64,000 nucleotides of DNA from Charina bottae (Eukaryota > Chordata > Lepidosauria > Squamata > Charinaidae). The DNA is taken from contig JALMGJ010000029.1 of assembly GCA_023362775.1 (NCBI GenBank), positions 1,764,001 to 1,828,000 of the forward strand. The letters are read 5' to 3'. Each line of letters starts with the position of its first letter. Position 1 is the first letter of the stretch. The notes below the pieces were generated by a model, which was given only the letters and a program-made list of their open reading frames with translations, searched no databases and was not told the DNA's origin. Both the position numbers and the translations under genes were made by a program. Positions 11,425 to 27,150 of this stretch are shown one piece after another.

Positions 11425-13080
11425 TTTATTAGATTTAGTATAGCTGCCCACTCCAAAAACTCTGGGCAGCTTACAAATGTACAATTAAAACAGTTAAAAA
11501 CGTAACAAAACATAATGGCTGGGCAAGAAAACAATCATAACAGTCAAAAGAACACAACAAGGGATCCACAAACACCCAACTCAAGCCTGGGAACAGAGCC
11601 ATGTATTAAGGGCCTTCTGGAACCCTTGGAAAGTGGGAGCCATGTGTATTGGGGATGCTCTTCCAGAAGACAGGAACTGTGACAAAGAAGACACACAAGG
11701 TGACAACATTTAATTCAGGAGACCTGGAGTACACTCACTCTGCCCAAAACGTACTGGGAAGACAGAAATAATTGGAGACAGGTAGTCCCTCCAATAATCA
11801 GCCCCTATACCATGAAGGGCTTTATAGGTGAGGACAGCACCTTGAATTGCACCTAGAAAGTGATTGGCAGCCAATGCAGCTCGCATAGAAGTGATGACAT
11901 GTGGGTATAACAAGAAGTGCCCGTTCCTGCTCATGCTACTGCATTTTGGACCTTTTGTAGTTTCTGGATGGTCTTCAAGGGCAGCCCCAGGTAGAGAGCA
12001 TTTATTTATTTATTATTTACTTACTAAATTTCTGTCATCGCCCGTCTTCCCCCAAAGGGAACAACATTGCAGTTGTCCAATCACAAGGTGACCAGGTCGT
12101 GAGCAACTACCTGAAGGGCCTCCTGGTCGAGGAAAGGGCACAGGTGGCAAAAAGATGAAGGCCCTCCTGGCCACTGCTGCCACCTGCTCATCGAGCAGTA
12201 GCTGCAAGTCCAGGAGGGCCTCAAGTTGCACACCAGTCTCAAATGGGTGCAACCCCATCCAAGACCAACAGTGAAAACATCCTCAACCAAGGGGCCCCAA
12301 ACAGCCACAGACAGTCAGTATTATCAGGATTAAGCCAAAGTCTGTTCTTCCCCATCCAGACCTAAACAGCCTCCAGATACTGAGTTACTACATTGACAGC
12401 TTCACATGCACAGCCCAAAGTTGATACCGAACCCTAAATTGATGAATGAGCTCACCCAGTACTTTCATGTAGATATGTCAAGCCCTGCAGTACCCCACTA
12501 GTGAGGGGCCACGGATGCGATCTAGAGCACAGCTTTCCAAACTCTGTGTTGCGACACAAAAGTGTGTCACTTGCGGGGCCCAGGTGTGTTGCGTCAAAAC
12601 CCGGAAGTGCTGATGGCACGCGGCCGTGCGCACGGCAGCGGCGGGCCATCAGCGCTTCCGGGTTTTCGCAGGGCACACAAAGACACCATTGCCACCACTG
12701 CTGCGGCGCATGAAAATCTGAAAGCGCCAAGTGGCGGCAGTGCACAAAATCTGAAAGCGGCGGCAGCGGCGCTTCCGGGTTTTTGCATGCTGCCGCAGCA
12801 GCGGCACTTTGGGTTTTCTTGCACGCCGCCGTTGATATGTCGCCGCAGGAAAAGTTTGGAAAGCCCTGATCTAGAAACATCACTAAGGAAGGAGGTGAAC
12901 CACTGCAACCCAGTATCCCTCCCATCCTCAACCCCACAGCCAATCCAGAAGGATACCATGGTTGATGGTACTAAAAGCCACTGAGGGATCAAGGAACGCA
13001 AGGATGGACGCAACACCTCCATCCCAGGTCCACCAAAGGTCATTGACAAGTGTGACCAATGCTGTCTCCATTTAGTAAAG
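11425..13080 (-). mobile_element. L2-clade LINE, 3' part, antisense and degraded
   Basis: Minus-strand translation keeps L2-like reverse transcriptase C-terminal blocks, for example LLLDEQVAAVARRAF (12160-12200) and a following segment resembling PFLDxEALxxxxHxLVT. The long 3' region contains phrases shared with the copy at 39.7-40.8 kb (CTTCCAGAAGACAGGAACTG here, CTACAAGACAGGTACCATGA there). Many stops are present. A hAT element at 12528-12868 interrupts it. Confidence 0.78.
12528..12868. mobile_element. Non-autonomous hAT element, 341 bp, inside L2
   Basis: Terminal inverted repeats CACAGCTTTCCAAACT and AGTTTGGAAAGCCCTG. Subterminal GTGTTGCGACACAAAAGTGT. The interior is GC-rich with repeated CTTCCGGGTTTT. 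Flanks ATCTAGAG (12520-12527) and ATCTAGAA (12869-12876) form an 8-bp duplication with one mismatch, the hAT size. No transposase frame. Confidence 0.88.
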
Positions 13081-13215
13081 TGAGTAGAAATTTTGTTTAA
13101 GTGCTAGGTATTCTTTCTATGCAATTAAATCAAGACTCATTCACATAGGAAATATTGAAATATTTTAGAATATAAGAACAAGCACATTGGATCTTAAACT
13201 TAAAATCTGAGGGTA

Positions 13216-13460
13216 ATACAGCACAGTCACTGCAGGTGGTAGCATTTAGCCAACACTGGCTGGTGTCATAAAACCTAAGTTAGTTCTGGTTAGCACGGAT
13301 TGGAGACCACCAGGACATCCCAGTTGCAGAAGATTAGACTGGGAACTAAAAAAAAAAAATCTCAGAAGAAGATAATGAAAGACAATCCACTTCCATTTTC
13401 CAAATGGAGGTATCCATGGTTATCAGGAGTTCAGTTTGACTCAGGAAGACTTTGCCTTAA
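13216..13460 (+). mobile_element. 5S-rRNA-derived SINE, old copy
   Basis: Contains TTCTGGTTAGCACGGATTGG followed by AGACCACCAGGACATCCCAG, a diverged 5S rRNA box C region, then the A-rich stretch and CTCAGAAGAAGATAATGAAA typical of this SINE body. Ends approximate. Confidence 0.72.
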
Positions 13461-14774
13461 TAGAGGTACCAATACCTTAATGATCTGTTCCTTAAAAGTC
13501 AGTTTCTCATGCAGTACCATATGTCATAGACTAAGCTAACAGTTAAACAAATGATGAGTTGATTGCTTGAAAAATATTTATGGATTGTAGGTTAGGAAAA
13601 GAAAGATAGTACACAATGTTTCTTTTAATATAATTTGATAAATTGGTCAACTGACTTGAACCAACAGTATACCTACAATATGAAAAATACAGCCAATGAG
13701 GCTGCAGACATGTTTTAAAAGATCTAATGTTTTGTTGTTATTTTTTTAATATGTTCTAGAATTTTTAATCTTTAATAAGGGCATCAGATCTTAAAGATGC
13801 CTTCAATTTTATCTCAAGCCATATGATTGTACAGCTTGACTTCTGCCCTTTAAATAAAAGAAATTCATAGTGCAATTGTTCAGAATCAATATTTTCAGTG
13901 ACAGAAAAACTGTACTTACCAATTATTGTCTTGCACCTTTCTTATCATCCAGTCTTCCAAGGGGTTTCAGGTATACAATGTATGTTATTATTTATTGCAT
14001 AATTAACCACATCATTTTACAGTACATAAAGCAGTGGTCTGCTAAACAATCAACTACTCAACTTGCCATATCATTTTTGTATAATTCTAGCTTCTCTGTA
14101 AATGGGTGTCTTGATGGGGGGGTAGTTAAAAACGGAAGCCAGATTAGTGTAAAAAAAAAAAGTGGGGCTTCAATCATGCAAACTTGGCCACCATTTTTTT
14201 TACTCTCTCCCTGGAGACCCCTGCGTGTGAGATTATCTGGCTGGCTTGGTTTGTTTTACTGATTCATCTTAAATATCTCTGAAGAACTAGACAGCCCAAG
14301 CAACCTAGAAGTGAGGAGGCAACAATGCATAGAAGTGTTGAAAAGGGTCTATACATAAGGGATTTTTCTCTTTTATCATTCTTTACCGCTTGCCTTCTCA
14401 ATTTAATGATGAGTCAAAACACTAACTTGAAGTCTCGGTTCTTCATCAGAAGACAGCCTTGTTTGAAATATGTGGACTTTCTTCCAAATTAAATAGAGGC
14501 TCTGTTTCAGTTAAAAATGTATAGCTGGAGCATAACATGTGATTTGTCCACAAATATTGATGATGCCAGACAGCAAGGCTGATTTTTAAAAAATGAAAAC
14601 TTGGCAGCTTTATTGCTGCTTGAAACTTTTGTTCAGTTTTTCTTGATAGCTCACAGCTCCATTGTTTTTCTTGTAATGATCTAAACTGCCAAAGAAATAA
14701 AGAGAAAATGTTTTTACCTAGTTTCTAATGAAAACGATTAAATTGGTTCAAATTGTTATGATTGTGGATCAAAA
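13461..14774. other. SCUBE1: SCUBE1 intron, unassigned
   Basis: AT-rich sequence with no assignable feature. Confidence 0.5.
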
Positions 14775-15002
14775 GAGCCAGTTTGCTGTAGTGGCTAAGG
14801 CGTCAGGCTAGAAACTGGGAAACAGTGAGTTCTAGTCCCGCCTTAGGCACAAAGCCAGCTGGGTGACCTTGGGCCAGTCACTCTCTCAGCCCTAGGAAGG
14901 AGACAAGGACAGACCACTTCTGAAAAACCTTGCCAATAAAATGCAGGGACTTGTCCAGGCAGTCTCCGAGAATCGGACACGATTAAACGGATTAAAAAAA
15001 AA
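14775..15002 (+). mobile_element. tRNA-derived SINE with BovB-like 3' tail
   Basis: The head GAGCCAGTTTGCTGTAGTGG holds an A box, and GTGAGTTCTAGTCCCGCC about 50 bp on is the B box. The body contains GGGTGACCTTGGGCCAGTCA, and the tail GAGAATCGGACACGATTAAA ends in an A-run. Short duplication GGATCAAAA at 14766-14774 and 15003-15011. The tail similarity to BovB (TCGGACACGA) suggests mobilisation by BovB reverse transcriptase (inference). Confidence 0.87.
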
Positions 15003-15209
15003 GGATCAAAATCACAGAAATAAATATTCAGCATTTTTAAGCCATGTCAGATTTGGTAGGTGGTACTATTTCAGTAGAGGTTATATCTGATTCTAGGTTT
15101 GCTATCAATAAAGTAAAATAATGCTGCATTTTAAAATATAGTTTCTGTCACTTGTTATTATGAAGAAATAGAAACTCTGAAGAATGTAATCATCAAGTTC
15201 GTCATTATC

Positions 15210-15290
15210 TAGTCCAACTACCTGCCCTGCAGGGGTTGGCTTAGATTAGCTTCATGGTCCTTTCCAATCATTACATAACAAGGTTCGATA
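15210..15290 (+). mobile_element. CR1 LINE 3' end fragment
   Basis: GGGGTTGGCTTAGATTAGCT followed by TCATGGTCCTTTCCAATCAT resembles the conserved CR1 3' end (GGTTGGACTAGATGACC, then GGTCCCTTCCAA). Only the last ~80 bp remains. Confidence 0.6.
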
Positions 15291-15322
15291 TTAGCCAGCC
15301 ATTTATCTTAGCTGGTGGTAGC

Positions 15323-15480
15323 AAGCACCTAGCTGGCCTTGATTGATCCAGAAAGCTAAGCAAGGTTGGCTCTGGTTAGTACTTGTATGGGAGACCTCTC
15401 AGAAAGTTCAGGTCTACAGACTAGGCTGGAAAATTGAAAACACCTGCCTCTCATCTTGCCAAGAAAACTGCAGGGGGTGT
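15323..15480 (+). mobile_element. 5S-rRNA-derived SINE
   Basis: The clearest 5S head in the window: ATCCAGAAAGCTAAGCAAGG, then CTCTGGTTAGTACTTGTATG and GGAGACC, close to the box A to box C region of vertebrate 5S rRNA. Not a 5S gene, because the 5' third and the terminator are missing. Confidence 0.83.
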
Positions 15481-15727
15481 GATGCCCATAATCCTCCTTT
15501 CTGTAAATCACTCAAGGCAACTTTCCAACTAAGCAGTACTAAACTATTTACAACAATAATTATATTTGTCTTGAAAAGTGTTAATTACACTTTTTGGTGT
15601 AGAACTAAAAATAACACCTTTTGGGAACAAACATGTCACTGTCCTCACCCTCAAAAGATTGGTTTGTTGTTGCCATTATTGCCTGCCCAAATTCCAATGA
15701 AGTCAGACGTGGCATTGAGTGTTCTAT

Positions 15728-15829
15728 GTATTGTCGAAGGCTTTCTGCTGGCCACAGATGCTGGCGAAACGTTAGGAACCACAACTTCCAGAACACGGCC
15801 ACACAGCCCAGAAGACCCACAACAGCCAT
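15728..15829 (+). mobile_element. Short Penelope-like element end
   Basis: About 100 bp. It starts with an inverted PLE end (GTATTGTCGAAGGCTTTC) joined to GCTGGCCACAGATGCTGGCG and the terminal block ending CACAACAGCCAT. Flanks TGAGTGTTCTAT (15716-15727) and TGATTGTTCTCT (15830-15841) agree at 10 of 12 positions, a plausible PLE-size duplication. Confidence 0.78.
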
Positions 15830-15841
15830 TGATTGTTCTCT

Positions 15842-16909
15842 TTGTCAATCTGAGTAGAGACCATACATTAACAAATAATCTTGTGTTGGCTGGGGATGAT
15901 GGGCTTAGAGGTATCCCACCATAGTCAGGTCTTCACATAATTAAAAGTCTTACTTTAAATTTAGCTGCTGATTTAGCAAGAGTTTAATAAGAATAAATAT
16001 TCATTAGAAATAGAACAAGATCTGGTGTAGTGGGTTTCTGTTCTTGTTTCCAAAAAACAGCTAGCTAGCTTGCTTATTTATTTAATTTATTTAATTTATT
16101 TAATTTATATGCTTATCCTCCAGCCATCACCCTTCCTTGCCCTCTAACAATGGAATAGGATGAAAATGTTTAGAAGTGGCAGGCCCTAAGATTTTTTTGC
16201 CCTGCATTTCTGTTTTGGGCTTCCCTCACCTGCTGTTACCGCCTCTTGTTTATGGTCCAGCTGCATCAGCAAAGTCATTAAAAGAACTGAGATGATGATT
16301 GGAATATGTCACGGTGATTTATAATTTTGAAAGCCTCAACTAAGCCCCATACACTGACTAAAGATATGACATTCCTACCTTTAAGCTTACAACATAAAGG
16401 ACACAACCCAAACGGGAAAAAGGAATAATGTGAAATCAGGGGAATAAGTAAGGTTTGGCATTGATTTTTGAAATTTCATAACAAGTTACCAATGACAATT
16501 GGTAATGACATCCCAATTGTGAAGTATTGGACTTACTCTTTATATGTCAAAGCCATATCATGAAACATTGAAATGGGAAACATTCTTCTATTAATTATTG
16601 CTTATAGTTTTTTTTAAACAACTGAACTGGTGGACAAGATTTAAAATGAGGCCAGTGAGGTCAGTTGAAATTCTAAGGCTATTCCTGCATCCAGACCATA
16701 GCTTAGCCATTCCTATGATACTGTAAAGTTACTTCAAAGTATTCAAAATATGCCTTATTTTGGCAACTGGATACCAAACCAAAATTTGGATTTCATAATT
16801 TCTGAAACTATGGAAATCTTTTTGTTATAGGAGTAAGAGAAACCTATTAAGCAAAAACTGAGAGCAGTTCAAACAGATTTAAACACTTTTAGGGGGATAT
16901 TGATTGAGT
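15842..16909. other. SCUBE1: SCUBE1 intron, unassigned
   Basis: Contains a short (ATTTA)n run at 16075-16110. Otherwise nothing recognisable. Confidence 0.5.
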
Positions 16910-16920
16910 ACATGTTTAAC

Positions 16921-17342
16921 CTATGGCTGTGAGAGCTGGACCATAAGGAAGACTGAGCGAAGGAAGATAGATGCTTTTGAACTGTGGTGTTGGAGGAAAA
17001 TTCTGAGAGTGCCTTGGACTGCAAGAAGATCAAACCAGTCCATACTCCAGGAAATCAAGCCAGACTGCTCACTTGAGGGAATGATATTAAAGGCAAAACT
17101 GAAGTACTTTGGCCACATAATGAGAAGACAGGATACCCTGGAGAAGAAGCTGATGCTAGGAAAAGTGGAAGGCCAAAGGAAGAGGGGCCGACCAAGGGCA
17201 AGATGGATGGATGATATTCTGGTGGTGACAGACTCAACCATTGGGGAGCTGGGGATGGTGACGGCCGACAGAAAGCTCTGGCGTGGACTGGTCCATGAAG
17301 TCACGAAGAGTCGGAAACGACTGAACGAATAAACAACAACAA
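16921..17342 (+). mobile_element. BovB LINE, short 3' copy of a divergent subfamily
   Basis: Open frame for the BovB C-terminus from YGCESWTIRKTERRKIDAFE to VTKSRKRLNE, then tail AATAAACAACAACAA. It differs from the other copies (FGHIMRRQDTLEKKLMLGKV, ILVVTDSTIGELG), so it is another BovB subfamily. Bounded by an 11-bp duplication ACATGTTTAAC at 16910-16920 and 17343-17353. 5'-truncated on insertion; no RT core. Confidence 0.9.
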
Positions 17343-17353
17343 ACATGTTTAAC

Positions 17354-18345
17354 ACTCATTGACATTCTTGGGACTTGAAACAATGCTTAATTTTGATTGG
17401 ATTAGGCTGGGCAAAATTAGGCTGGCCAGAAATGAGGGAATTTTGTGCTCTAAAATTTCTCCAAAGGACCAAATTTCAGCAAATGTAGTTCTGCTAAAAT
17501 GTCCTCTTCTACAAATCATTAAGGATGTAGGGAGATTGCCTTCTTGAACATCAAGTCACACCAATTATGGAAGCTAAGCCTGTCTTGCATGAGGCCTACA
17601 TTGATAAAACAAATTCCTCCATGGACTTTGATGATCGGCAGGCAACATGTTTTGAGGCTGTAAGCATCAGTGGTAGTGGGAGTAATTTCATGATGAACGG
17701 ATACTGGATTTAAGACTTACCCTCCTTTTTCTCATAATCACGGAGGAGATGGTCAGAATGAGCCACATGGCTAGGCCAATTGCTCTGAGATAAATCATTA
17801 TCCCTAAATTATCCCTGTTTAAGTACAGTGTGAAATTTAGTTCCAGTACAAGAGATAACCCTGATTAGGGGACAAGAAAGAGAGATAAAGATAAAATGGT
17901 CAGAAATTAGATTATTTTCCTACATTTTGTATAGGATAGACTTCCTTTTACATTTTGTACCAGTGGGATTTTTTTAAAAAATAGAAGGATCTTAGGGAAT
18001 AATTTTGAATATAATTTCTTCATGCTTTATGTTAAGATGCTCATTCCTTCCTTTATTTATTTAATGTTAATAAAATATTTTATAAATAAAAATATTATTT
18101 ATTTAATAATGAGCCTAATGAAGGAATGGGATTACATTAGTAAATGAAACCTGAACCATTCTGAAAGAGAGACTATCAACCTCAAGTCAAGCCATCAAAA
18201 ATTACTCAGTCCAGAAGTGGCTGAAATCCCATGATTGTTTGTGGAATGTCACCCCAAATCATCAACAAGTCATAGGTCACATCTAAACAATGCTAATTCA
18301 TGAGGATCAATTATTGATTTACCAGCTGTATTTATTTATTTAATT
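17354..18345. other. SCUBE1: SCUBE1 intron, unassigned
   Basis: Very AT-rich at 17985-18110 with weak dyad symmetry. No coding signal. Confidence 0.5.
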
Positions 18346-18980
18346 TTTATCCCACCTTTATTATTTTTATAAATAACTCAAGGCGGCGAACATACTTAAT
18401 ACTCCTTCCTCCTCCTGTTTTCTCCACAACAACTCTGTGAGGTGAGGGGCTGAGAGAGAGTGACTGGCCCAAGGTCACTCAGCCGGCTTTCATGCCTAAG
18501 GCGGGACTAGAACTCTCAGTCTCCTGGTTTGCCATTGGCTCCTTCCTAGGGCTGAGAGACAGGGACTGGCCCAAGGTCACCCAGCCGGCTTTCATGCCTA
18601 AGGCGGGACTGGAACTCTCAGTCTCCTGGTTTGCCATTGGCTCCTTCCTAGGGCTGAGAGACAGGGACTGGCCCAAGGTCACCCAGCCGGCTTTCATGCC
18701 TAAGGCGGGACTGGAACTCTCAGTCTCCTGGTTTGCCATTGGCTCCTTCCTAGGGCTGAGAGACAGGGACTGGCCCAAGGTCACCCAGCCGGCTTTCATG
18801 CCTAAGGCGGGGCTAGAACTCACAGTCTTCTGGTTTGCTATTGGCTCCTTCCTATGGCTGAGAGAGAGGGACTGGCCCAAGGTCACCCAGCCGGCTTTCA
18901 TGCCTAAGGCAAGACTAGAACTCACAGACTCCTGGTTTTTAGCCCAGCACCTTAACCACTAGACCAAACTGGCTCTCTCT
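18346..18980 (-). mobile_element. tRNA-derived SINE with internal tandem expansion
   Basis: Antisense SINE: the head is at about 18915-18980 (minus strand GAGAGAGCCAGTTTGGTCTA, A box) and the tail at about 18346-18400 (minus strand GCCGCCTTGAGTTATTTATA). Between them a 102-bp unit is tandemly repeated. The SINE family is the one at 32.6-33.2 and 37.65 kb, with an L2-like 3' tail. Confidence 0.85.
18491..18920. repeat. 102-bp tandem repeat, about 4.2 copies
   Basis: The marker CATGCCTAAGGC begins at 18491, 18593, 18695, 18797 and 18899, exactly 102 bp apart. The first three intervals are almost identical and the later ones diverge. Because 102 is divisible by 3, frames of about 150 codons stay open on both strands; these are by-products, not genes. 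Confidence 0.95.
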
Positions 18981-18984
18981 ATTA

Positions 18985-23088
<4,104 letters not shown>

Positions 23089-25348
23089 TTTTTTAAAGAA
23101 CTTTATTAATTTTCAGAGTTTAACTAAAATAGAAAATACAGAAAAGCTAGAAAATAAAACTAAAGAAAAAAGAAAAAACTATAAAAGTGCAAATAGACAG
23201 AAAACAAAAACAGAAAAGCGACTTCCGACTTCTCCAATACAGATATAGGTAAATTTACAAATATAATCTCTTACCATTAGTTAACCCATAGTAACATTAT
23301 TTCTATTAAAACAAACCACTTATTCATTAAAACCCAAAATCAAAGCTTCATTTTTTTCCACCACAAGCAAGTAATCTAGAAGTGGTTGCCAAACATTTAT
23401 AAATCCAGAAACAGAGTGTTCTCTAATTAATGCTGTTAGTTTAGCCATTTGGGCCAGATCCATTAATTTACTGTAACAATCCATTCTTCAACCGTAGGTA
23501 TCTGTGGATCTTTCCATCGCTGTGCATATAAAAGTCTTGCAGCTGTGATCATATATAAAAGCAAAATTCCATATTTTTTCTCCATCAATCCCAAAAGAAA
23601 CAGTTCTGGCTTTTTTTGTGTATTCACTTTTAAAATCTTTTGGATAATAATACATATTTGATCCCAGAATTTTTTAGCCTTTTCACAAGTCCACCAGAGA
23701 TGATAAAATGTTCCTTCTACCTGTGAACACTTCCAACAAACATTTGTTACACCATTATACATTTTTGATAACTTATCAGGAGTTAAATACCAACGATACA
23801 TCATCTTATAAAAATTCTCTTTTAAGTTATAATTCAAGGTCAATTTCAAACCTTTATTCCACATATTTTCCCATTGCTCCAGCGTAATGTTATATCCAAA
23901 GTTCTTAGCCCATTTAATCATGCATTCTTTAACCTGTTCATCTTCCAGATTCATCTGTAACAACATTTTATACATTTTAGTGATAATATGTTCATCATTA
24001 ATACACAGTTCCATTTCAAACTGAGTTATTTCATTAACAAATTTATAATTCTTTTTATCCACCTTAAAACATTCTAGCAATTGCAAATATGTAAACCTAT
24101 GACATGTGAAACCTTCCAACTCTAACATTTCCTTTGTTTTAAACTTTGGTTCACTCTCTTCAAAATTTAACAAAACTTTATACTTTAACCAACTTACTTC
24201 CCCCACATTTTCTCTTCTAACAAATGCTTCTTGAGGTGACAACCATTAGTACATTAGGAGACAATCTTACCTTATATTTATTCCAGATCCTTAATATGGC
24301 ACTCCTAACAAAATGATTTTTTAAATCCTTATTAACTTTAACTTTATCATACCACAAATAGGAGTGCCACCCGAATCTCAATTCATGTCCTTCAAGCTGT
24401 AATAATTTCTTGTTCTTCAAAGTGATCCATTCCTTCATCCAAAGCAAACAACAAGCATCAAAGTACAGTTTTAAATTAGGTAAACCCAAACCTCCTCGTT
24501 CTTTAGCATCTTGCAACAATTTATATTTAATTCTTGGTTTCTTGCCTTGCCAAACAAATTTCGAAATATCTTTCTGCCATTCTTTAAATGGTAAATCTGT
24601 CGTTAAAAGTCTGAAAAAGAAACATCCTAGGCAAAACATTCATCTTAATCACAGATATTCTTCCCATAAGAGACAATTGTAATTTCCCCCATCTTAACAA
24701 ATTATTTTTCACATCATTCCAAATTTTTACATAATTATTTTTAAACAACATACTATTTTTAGTTGACAGGATCACCCCCAGATATCTAACCTTTTTTTCA
24801 ATCTTAAAGCCCGTCTTACCCATCAGTAAGTTCTTGGTCAGACATGGTCATATTTTTAATTGACATTTTTGTTTTTTGTTTATTTACTTTCAGATCCGCC
24901 AATGACCCAAACTCTTTCAATTTCTTCATCAGATGTTCCGCAGTATCCAATGGGTCCTGTAAAATCAAAACTAAATCATCAGCAAAAGCCCACAATTTAA
25001 AAACTTCTTGTTTGATCTTTAAGCCCTTTATTTGTTCATCTCTTCTAATGTCTCTATTACAAACTTCCAATACCAAAATAAAGAGCAGAGGAGACAAAGA
25101 GCATCCTTCTCTGGTTCCTTTCTGTATATGACACGATTCAGTTAATTCTTAATTCACAATAATATTTGCCTGTTGTGGTATATAAATTGTCTTAATTGCC
25201 TGGATGAAATGTTCTCCAAAGTCCATAATTTCCAAAACTTTAAACATAAAACTCCAATTCAAAGGCTTTCTCCGCATCTAAAAAAATAAGAGCTGTTTGA
25301 CATTCGTTATGATACTGTAAATATTCTATAACATCCAAAACGACTCTT
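23089..25348 (-). mobile_element. L1 LINE ORF2, 3' part, antisense, below a BovB insertion
   Basis: 3' part of an L1 whose 5' part lies at 27151-27705. Frames at 25097-24816, 24823-24584, 24639-24217 and 24242-23463 (minus strand) are successive, broken pieces of ORF2. They show motif B SLSPLLFILVLE, motif C FADDLVLIL, the RT-to-C-terminal block KFVWQGKKPRIKYKLLQDAK followed by ERGGLGLPNLKLY, and the C-terminal cysteine block CWKCSQVEGTFYHLWWTCEK. The upper end (VVLDVIEYLQYH) joins across the BovB to KDNVR at 27160. Several frameshifts; inactive. Confidence 0.92.
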
Positions 25349-27150
25349 TTGTTGTTGTTCAGTCGTTTAGTCGTGTCCGACTCTTCGTGACCTCATGGAC
25401 CATAGCACGCCAGGCCCTCCTGTCCTCCACCGTCTCCCAGAGTTTACTCAAATTCATCTTCATTACATCGGTGATGCTATCTAACCATCCCATCCTCTGC
25501 CGTCCCCTTCTCCTTTTGCCTTCAGTCTTTCCCAGCATCAGGGTCTTTTCCAGTGAGTCCTCTCTTCCCATTAGGTGGCCAAAGTATTTGAGCTTCAGCT
25601 TCAGTATCTGTCCTTCCAATGAGCAGTCAGGGTTGATTTCCTTTAGGATTGACTGATTTGACCTCCTTGCAGTCCAAGGGACTCTCAAGAGTCTTCTCCA
25701 GCACCACAGTTCGAAAGCATCAATTCTTCGGCGCTCAGGCTTCCTTATGGTCCAACTCTCACAGCCATACATTACTACTGGGAAAACCATAGCTTTAACT
25801 ATACGGACCTTTGTCGGCAAGGTGATGTCTCTGCTTTTTAATATGCTGTCTAGGTTTGCCATAGCTTTCCTCCCAAGGAGCAAGCGTCTTTTAATTTCAT
25901 GGCTGCAGTCACCGTCTGCGGTGATCTTGGAGCCCAAGAAAATAAAATCTGTCACTGCTTCCATTTCTTCCCCTTCTACTTGCCAGGAAGTGATGGGACC
26001 AGATGCCATGATCTGGGTTTTTTTAATGTTGAGTTTCAAGCCAGCTTTTGCACTCTCCTCTTTCACCCTCATCAAGAGGCTCTTTAGTTCCTCTTCACTT
26101 TCTGCCATTAGGGTGGTATCGTCTGCATATCTGAGGTTGTTGATATTTCTCCCGGCAATCTTAACTCCGGCTTGTGATTCATCCAGCCCGGCATTTCTCA
26201 TGATGTATTCTGCATATAAGTTAAATAAGCATGGTGATAATATACAGCCTTGTCGTACTCCTTTCCCAATTTTGAACCAGTCGGTTGTTCCATGTCTGGT
26301 TCTAACTGTTGCTTCTTGACCCGCATACAGGTTTCTCAGGAGACAGGTAAGGTGGTCTGATACTCCCATCTCTTTAAGACTTTGCCACAGTTTGTTGTGA
26401 TCCACACAATCAAAGGCTTTAGCGTAGTCAATGAAGCAGAAGTAGATGTTTTTCTGGAACTCTCTTGCTTTTTCCATGATCCAGCAAATGTTGGCAATCT
26501 GATCTCTAGTTCCTCTGCCTCTTCGAAACCCAGCTTGCACTTCTGGTAGTTCTCGGTTCACATACTGCTGAAGCCTAGCTTGTAGGATTTTGAGCATAAC
26601 CTTGCTAGCATGTGAAATGAGTGCAATTGTACGGTAGTTTGAGCATTCTTTGGCATTGCCTTTCTTTGGAATTGGAACGTAAACTGACCTTTTCCAATCC
26701 TGTGGCCACTGTTGAGTTTTCCAAATTTGTTGGCATATTGAGTGCAGCACTTTAACAGCATCATCTTTTAGGATTTTAAATAGCTCAGCTGGGATACTGT
26801 CTTCTCCGCTAGCTTTGTTGTTAGTAATGCTTCCTAAGGCCCACTTGACTTCACTCTCTAGGATGTCCGGCTCAAGGTCAGTGACCACACCATCGTATTG
26901 ATCAGGGATATTAAGATCTTTCTTGTATAGTTCTTCTGTGTATTCTTGCCACCTCTTCTTAATCTCTTCTGCTTCTGTTAGGTCCCTGCCTTTTTTGTCC
27001 TTTATCATGCCCATCTTTGCACAAAACGTTCCCTTGATATCTCCAATTTTCTTGAAGAGATATCTAGTCTTCCCCATTCTATTGTTTTCCTCGATTTCTT
27101 TGCACTGTTCATTTAAGAAGGCTGCCTTATCTCTCCTTGCTGTTCTCTGG
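25349..27150 (-). mobile_element. BovB LINE, young 5'-truncated copy inserted in L1
   Basis: 1.8-kb antisense BovB from the joint at 27150 to the (GTT)n-read tail at 25349. Flanked by an 11-bp duplication, AAACGACTCTT on the + strand, at 25338-25348 and 27151-27161 (boundaries uncertain by one base). The endonuclease half of a full BovB is missing. Reverse transcriptase and C-terminus are uninterrupted. Confidence 0.95.

Noticed and set aside
12452..13049. Long overlapping frames on both strands at 12.5-13.0 kb
   Set aside because: GC-rich interior of a hAT element lacks stop codons. No domain is visible.
15323..15400. 5S rRNA gene
   Set aside because: Only the internal promoter region is conserved and SINE body follows.
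17990..18130. AT-rich inverted repeat around CATTCCTTC and GAAGGAATG
   Set aside because: Only the outer 9 bases pair well. The rest is AT-rich low complexity and no duplication flanks it.
18491..18920. CRISPR-like array
   Set aside because: Whole units repeat without unique spacers and the context is a vertebrate SINE.
18479..18962. Frames of about 150 codons on both strands with repeated residues
   Set aside because: They are produced by a 102-bp tandem repeat inside a SINE. The repeat length is a multiple of three, so stops are avoided on both strands.
25387..26319. + strand frames within the BovB at 25.4-26.3 kb
   Set aside because: Antisense shadows of the BovB reverse transcriptase.
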